From assembly GCA_002471195.1 (NCBI GenBank), contig DKPN01000022.1:1-8486 (forward strand): a DNA stretch of 8,486 bases, given 5' to 3'. Of the stretch, positions 5,541-8,486 are shown piece by piece (the stretch's first letter is position 1; each line of letters opens with the position of its first letter). The stretch comes from Bacteroides sp. UBA7333. GTDB taxonomy: Bacteria > Bacteroidota > Bacteroidia > Bacteroidales > Bacteroidaceae. The position numbers were made by a program, and so were the translations under genes. Below the pieces are notes generated by a model. It did not search any database, was not told where the DNA came from, and saw only the letters and a program-made list of their open reading frames with translations.

Positions 5541-6656
5541 TTACGAATTTATTAGAAGAGGCATTTGTATATAAAGCAAGGTTTGATCACTCTCCGGAGT
5601 GATTGTAATAGCATGTGATGAATCTTTGAGACTAATCTCAATTGTTTCGGAAGTTGTTAGAGCTATTATTTCTTTAAGAAAAATAGCATTTAATCCGATT
5701 TCGATTTTTTCACCTTGTAGTGATTCTATTTTGACTAATTCATCTGCGGATAAAGAATAATCTATGTTTTGAGTTTTTACGCTTATATTCTTTTCGGATT
5801 CATTAATCGAAAGGACAATCATAGAACTATTATTCGAGAAAACAGATACACGTTTGATAGCAGATAATATATCAATCTTTGATACAATAACTTTTATATT
5901 ATTGCTTTGTGGAATAACAGAATTGTAGTTTGGAAAGCGACCTTCTATCATGCGACAGATTAATGAATATCCGTCAAATATGAAACGTATATTGTTATTA
6001 TCCGTTGCAATATCAATATATCCATTTCCTTGGATACAATTAGATAAAATTCTTGTGTATTTACCTGGAATGATGAAACTATTTTGACTTGTAAATTTTC
6101 CTGTAGACCTATAGCAACCTAGAATCATACCATTTGTAGCTACATATGTAATTGATTCTTCTTTTTGATCAAAATAGATTCCATTCATAACTGGACGTAA
6201 CTCATCATCAGCAATGCATGGTAGTACTTGTTTTACTCCATAAAGAAAGTCTGTTGCGTTAACATTAATAGAAGAATCCGTGTTAAATGATATAGTAGGG
6301 AATGTTTCACCTTTTTCACCCTGTATTTCAAATTTACCATCACCGCATGCATATATACATTTGATGTTATACTTTTTATTGATTTCAAGAATAATAGGTT
6401 GTTCTGGAATATCCTTTAGTCCATCAAGGAGGGTTTTCGCATTAGCCATGAAAGACAAGTCAATGAGATTGTCCGAAACAAATGATATTGTAGTAGACAT
6501 GCTTCCACCTTCTTCTCCAGTTGTTACTTTCAATTCTCCATTCTTTAATTCAAAAAGAAAATTGTCATATGCAGCTAATGTGTTTTTTGTATGAATGATT
6601 CTACTTAGTGCTTTTAATCTATTGTAGAATTCTGATTTTGAAACTGTAATTTTCAT
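5541..6656 (-). CDS. dnaN: DNA polymerase III beta subunit (sliding clamp)
   Basis: Forms a ring around DNA that holds the replicative polymerase and other clamp-binding proteins. At 371 residues it is full length and has the three-domain pattern: L-R-P-V-M-N-G-I-Y-F and V-A-T-N-G in domain 2 (E. coli has LRPVLNG and VATDG), E-G-R-F-P-N-Y-N-S-V-I-P across the domain 2/3 link, R-V-S-V-F-S-N-N in domain 3, and a C-terminal Y-I-Q-M-P-L (362-367) like the E. coli YVVMPM. The M-P-L stretch and the T-N-G segment belong to the hydrophobic pocket that receives clamp-binding peptides, so the pocket looks intact. It is the first gene of the replication operon, behind its own promoter and a structured leader. 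It is presumably extra to the host chromosomal clamp, and would let the element recruit its own partners. Confidence 0.95.
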   Translation of the reverse strand: MKITVSKSEFYNRLKALSRIIHTKNTLAAYDNFLFELKNGELKVTTGEEGGSMSTTISFVSDNLIDLSFMANAKTLLDGLKDIPEQPIILEINKKYNIKCIYACGDGKFEIQGEKGETFPTISFNTDSSINVNATDFLYGVKQVLPCIADDELRPVMNGIYFDQKEESITYVATNGMILGCYRSTGKFTSQNSFIIPGKYTRILSNCIQGNGYIDIATDNNNIRFIFDGYSLICRMIEGRFPNYNSVIPQSNNIKVIVSKIDILSAIKRVSVFSNNSSMIVLSINESEKNISVKTQNIDYSLSADELVKIESLQGEKIEIGLNAIFLKEIIALTTSETIEISLKDSSHAITITPESDQTLLYIQMPLLINS

Positions 6657-6657
6657 A

Positions 6658-6683
6658 ATGCGTCATTGTTTTTAATGGCGCAT
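6658..6683 (-). promoter_or_regulatory. Dyad/hairpin abutting the dnaN start codon
   Basis: ATGCGTCATT (6658-6667) and AATGGCGCAT (6674-6683) pair over 10 positions with one imperfect pair, loop GTTTTT. It ends one base before the dnaN ATG, exactly where a ribosome binds. It could limit translation or be an operator. A second small stem, GCATT (6685-6689) with AATGC (6697-6701), lies directly upstream in the transcript. Confidence 0.45.
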
Positions 6684-6726
6684 AGCATTGGGGATTAATG
6701 CATGAAATGTGTGAAAATAGCAAAAG

Positions 6727-6752
6727 CCAGATAGAGATAATTCTCTATCCAG
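6727..6752 (-). promoter_or_regulatory. Hairpin at the 5' end of the replication-operon transcript
   Basis: Arms 6727-6737 and 6742-6752 with a 4-base loop. Eight pairs are perfect. The next pairs are mismatches on the plus strand but G-U wobbles on the minus strand, followed by a closing G-C pair, so the 11-bp stem forms fully only in leftward RNA. It is followed by CTTTTGCTATTTTC, a weak U-rich run. It may protect the 5' end, attenuate the operon, or end integrase transcripts. Confidence 0.5.
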
Positions 6753-6767
6753 CTCATATCAACAGTG

Positions 6768-6799
6768 CAAATATAAAAGTGTTATTTTAAATTCGCAAG
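6768..6799 (-). promoter_or_regulatory. Promoter of the replication operon
   Basis: On the minus strand CTTG (6796-6799, one base off TTTG) is followed after 20 bases by TATATTTG (6768-6775), an exact -7 box. Expected start of transcription is near 6760-6764, giving a leader of about 105 nt before dnaN. The promoter lies in the gap after the integrase stop codon and would drive dnaN through the sigma-like gene. Confidence 0.6.
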
Positions 6800-6809
6800 C
6801 TTTTTGCAA

Positions 6810-8069
6810 TTATTTTTTAGATAACAAATTTAGTACTTCTCTATTGGCGCGATCGCAAACGCTATAATCGATATCGATATATATATCTGCCATTTTATAA
6901 TCATTGTTCACGTGCGCTAGACAAAAATCAATATCAGCTTTGGCTATATGTGCTTTATTTCGAGCAATACTGGCCCAACTGTGCCGTGCCCAATTTGTAG
7001 ATAGTGGAACTCCTAGATTTAATTCTTTAGAGACTATTTTTAAGTCAGTATTAATCGCTTTTAGAAAACTATAATAGCTAGTATATTTTTGTTTAAAGTG
7101 CGACAGTAAAGTACCATTGCTATAGAAATCGAGAATCTGTCTCAGTTCTGGTTCTATTTTTACAGACATTGGGATTTTCTTTCGGTTCTTTTTAGTACTC
7201 ACTTTTGATCGTTCATAATTAATTCTTCCATAAAACTGTTTTGCATTATATAGGTCACACATATTTATGCCCATGAGATAAAATGATATCATAAATACAT
7301 CTCTAGCCGTTTTTGCACGCTGATTATTCAGTTCTGCATCTCTAATCATTAATATCTCTTCTATCTGAAGGTTTTTTCGTTTATGCTGATATTCGGGTAT
7401 TTCTACTTTTTTGAAAGGATCACGTGGTATTTTGATAATGTCTAGATCATAATCATTATAGACATCACGAGCTTTATTATATATTGATCGTAATCCACGC
7501 ATATAATTATTAATCGTACCAGGTTCAATCGTCTTTCTAGGCAATTTCTTATCTTTTCTTATAACAATCTTTGAAAAAAGATAATCCATGTACTCATTTA
7601 GAGTGGTTGACTTGATGCTATTTATGTCTATTTTTTGTCTACCGGTAAATTTGATGAATGAATTGAGTGATGAAGTATACCATTCGGCCGTTTTTTGCTT
7701 ATCTGTCTTTGAAATCACTTCTTTTGCAAATGCCACAAAATCAATGAATTCTGAGTCTGGAAGTAGCATTTTAGTGATTTCCTCTTTTAACTCTTGACAT
7801 TGCATTTTCTTAGTTCTTTCAGTTCCAAGGCGTATAGAAGCCTCTCTCAGCTTCTGAATCATATTGCCTAACTCATAATTAAGCTCTTCTGAGTTTGAAG
7901 ACTGTGCAACTACGTAACCATCATCGCCCATATATTCGGGGTTTATAAAATAATCAGTTGCAAAATACTGAGCTGATTTATTATGGTAAATACGAATTTT
8001 TATATTAGTTGTGCCATCTTGTTTGATGTGACGACCTCCATTAAATACTACTGCTTTAAATGTTGCCAT
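6810..8069 (-). CDS. int: Tyrosine recombinase (integrase), Bacteroidales type
   Basis: Site-specific recombinase that inserts and excises the element. At 419 residues it has the three usual parts: an N-terminal arm-binding domain (VVFNGGRHIKQDGTTNIKIRIY, about 8-29), a SAM-like core-binding domain (about 105-215) and a C-terminal catalytic domain (about 225-415). Visible catalytic residues are Arg II in W-A-R-H-S-W (R362), His in L-A-H (H386) and the nucleophile in D-I-Y-I (Y397), with a likely beta-hairpin Lys at K293. The box I arginine appears absent: F-Y-L-M-G-I-N-M-C-D-L has Asn269 where a canonical enzyme has Arg. The Bacteroides transposon integrase IntDOT also lacks this Arg, so loss of activity does not follow. 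Asn359 stands where H-x-x-R has His. The gene faces away from the presumed attachment site at the right edge. Confidence 0.95.
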   Translation of the reverse strand: MATFKAVVFNGGRHIKQDGTTNIKIRIYHNKSAQYFATDYFINPEYMGDDGYVVAQSSNSEELNYELGNMIQKLREASIRLGTERTKKMQCQELKEEITKMLLPDSEFIDFVAFAKEVISKTDKQKTAEWYTSSLNSFIKFTGRQKIDINSIKSTTLNEYMDYLFSKIVIRKDKKLPRKTIEPGTINNYMRGLRSIYNKARDVYNDYDLDIIKIPRDPFKKVEIPEYQHKRKNLQIEEILMIRDAELNNQRAKTARDVFMISFYLMGINMCDLYNAKQFYGRINYERSKVSTKKNRKKIPMSVKIEPELRQILDFYSNGTLLSHFKQKYTSYYSFLKAINTDLKIVSKELNLGVPLSTNWARHSWASIARNKAHIAKADIDFCLAHVNNDYKMADIYIDIDYSVCDRANREVLNLLSKK

Positions 8070-8101
8070 TTTCGATTATTATTTAAAAATTAAACGAAAC
8101 A

Positions 8102-8225
8102 GCGCAAAGAGAATATAATGTTATAATTTATTTCAAAGAAATTTTATCCTTATTTGTATTAGAAGTACCACAAATAGGGCAGAGGGTACTAAAAAACAAA
8201 AGGTATCAACAAACGCTCTTTGCGC
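8102..8225. repeat. Widely spaced 10-bp inverted repeat in the integrase upstream region
   Basis: GCGCAAAGAG (8102-8111) and CTCTTTGCGC (8216-8225) are perfect reverse complements 104 bp apart in an AT-rich region. Spaced inverted arms beside an integrase gene suggest arm-type binding sites of an attachment region. A smaller dyad, AGTACC (8164-8169) and GGTACT (8185-8190), is nested between them. Confidence 0.55.
8105..8137 (-). promoter_or_regulatory. Candidate integrase promoter
   Basis: On the minus strand TTTG (8134-8137), 21 bases, then TCTCTTTG (8105-8112), one base off TAnnTTTG. It lies 36 bases before the integrase ATG. The -7 element overlaps the left arm of a 10-bp inverted repeat (8102-8111), so a protein binding that arm, perhaps the integrase itself, could control it. 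Confidence 0.35.
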
Positions 8226-8284
8226 CCGCTCATACCAACATTTTTGTTTTCTTAGTTATAAGAAGATTACTCGTATTAGGTAAA

Positions 8285-8486
8285 ATGAAATCTCTTCATT
8301 TATTTACAGAATTAATTTCTGCAGCTTTAAACGCCCTATTTAAAGCAGATAAGAGAATTTATATAATGATACAGCATAGAAAATTTTCATCCAATTATGT
8401 TATAATAGCAATTGGCTATTTAGCATTCAAATTATTTTCAATCATTATAAAAAGAACTCTTTTCTTTTTGTCGAGGTACCAGGATT
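8285..8486 (+). CDS. Doubtful partial ORF, small membrane-like protein
   Basis: An open frame of 67 codons starts at ATG 8285 and runs off the right edge. AGG stands 5 bases before the ATG. The product would have an amphipathic N-terminus, a Lys/Arg-rich middle and a hydrophobic segment (YVIIAIGYLAFKLF, about 44-57) that could span a membrane. Against it: the last codons (SRYQD) are the translation typical of an antisense tRNA 3' end, the region is full of inverted repeats, and it is the only plus-strand candidate. I do not recognise it. Confidence 0.2.
   Translation, partial: MKSLHLFTELISAALNALFKADKRIYIMIQHRKFSSNYVIIAIGYLAFKLFSIIIKRTLFFLSRYQD
8324..8346. repeat. 8-bp inverted repeat
   Basis: GCTTTAAA (8324-8331), a 7-base spacer, then TTTAAAGC (8339-8346). 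Another dyad, CCAATT (8391-8396) and AATTGG (8410-8415), lies further right. Both are in the stretch between the integrase and the presumed attachment core and may be protein-binding sites. The 417-base interval 8070-8486 otherwise shows no convincing gene. Confidence 0.4.
8449..8469 (-). terminator. AT-rich hairpin after the presumed tRNA
   Basis: AAAAAGAA (8449-8456) and TTCTTTTT (8462-8469) form a perfect 8-bp stem with a 5-base loop. On the minus strand it begins one base past the presumed tRNA 3' end and is followed by ATAATGATTG. The stem is weak because it is almost all A-T; it may be a tRNA terminator or part of the attachment site. Confidence 0.35.
8471..8486 (-). tRNA. Candidate 3' end of a tRNA gene cut by the window edge
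   Basis: Read on the minus strand the last 16 bases split as AAT (end of a T-loop), CCTGG (3' side of the T-stem), TACCTCG (3' side of the acceptor stem) and A (discriminator). No CCA is encoded, as in many Bacteroidales tRNA genes. An integrase gene 400 bases away supports a tRNA attachment site. The 5' part is outside the window, so pairing and amino-acid identity cannot be tested. Confidence 0.4.

Noticed and set aside
5129..5602. 157-codon open frame on the plus strand antisense to the PcfK-like gene
   Set aside because: Shadow of a well-supported minus-strand gene; the predicted product is Cys/Phe-rich without family features. Other plus-strand frames inside genes were dropped for the same reason.
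6695..6757. 20-codon open frame (ATG 6757 to TAA) in the dnaN leader, rich in aromatic residues
   Set aside because: Its ATG would be within a few bases of the predicted transcription start, it has no Shine-Dalgarno site, and its first half is the hairpin stem. A leader peptide cannot be excluded.
6791..6806. GCAA/TTGC stem after the integrase as its terminator
   Set aside because: Only 4 bp, and its T-run is on the plus strand, opposite to the integrase.

Overview
The window looks like one end of an integrated element, a temperate phage or phage-like mobile element, in a Bacteroidales host (Bacteroides, Parabacteroides or a relative). Three things point there: a Bacteroides-type tyrosine integrase, the PcfK / methyltransferase / PcfJ gene set often seen in gut Bacteroidales elements, and promoters of the Bacteroides form (TTTG, about 20 bp, TAnnTTTG) rather than the E. 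coli form. Base composition is low GC. Every convincing gene lies on the minus strand, so transcription runs from right to left.

Right end (8070-8486): no convincing gene. The last 16 bases look like the 3' end of a tRNA gene read on the minus strand, followed by an AT-rich hairpin. Several inverted repeats lie between this and the integrase. This is the expected layout of an attachment-site region. The integrase gene (6810-8069) follows with its own candidate promoter.

Middle (1115-6799): a tightly packed replication operon. It starts from a good promoter (6768-6799) and a structured leader, then encodes a DNA polymerase III sliding clamp (DnaN), a PcfK-like protein, a beta-class DNA methyltransferase, a PcfJ-like zinc-ribbon protein, a lambda-O-like replication protein, an unrecognised 222-residue protein and a sigma-70-like protein. 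Genes abut or overlap by 1, 4 and 152 bases. The PcfK-like protein and the methyltransferase both end in Q-x-S-L-F, the form of a beta-clamp-binding motif, and both lie just downstream of the element's own clamp gene. The replication gene carries tandem 12-bp repeats and a 14-bp palindrome in its linker, so it may contain the replication origin.

Left end (1-1107): an Abi_2 (AbiD/AbiF-type) HEPN defence gene with its own promoter. Directly behind its stop codon is a second, near-consensus promoter, a two-part stem-loop and a strong terminator. Together these look like a small RNA gene of about 80 nt paired with the Abi protein. Abi protein plus small RNA forms a cargo ('moron') unit at the end of the replication operon. 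Bases 1-70 show no supportable gene.

No structural, lysis, repressor or conjugation genes are in the window, so phage versus other integrative element cannot be decided from it.
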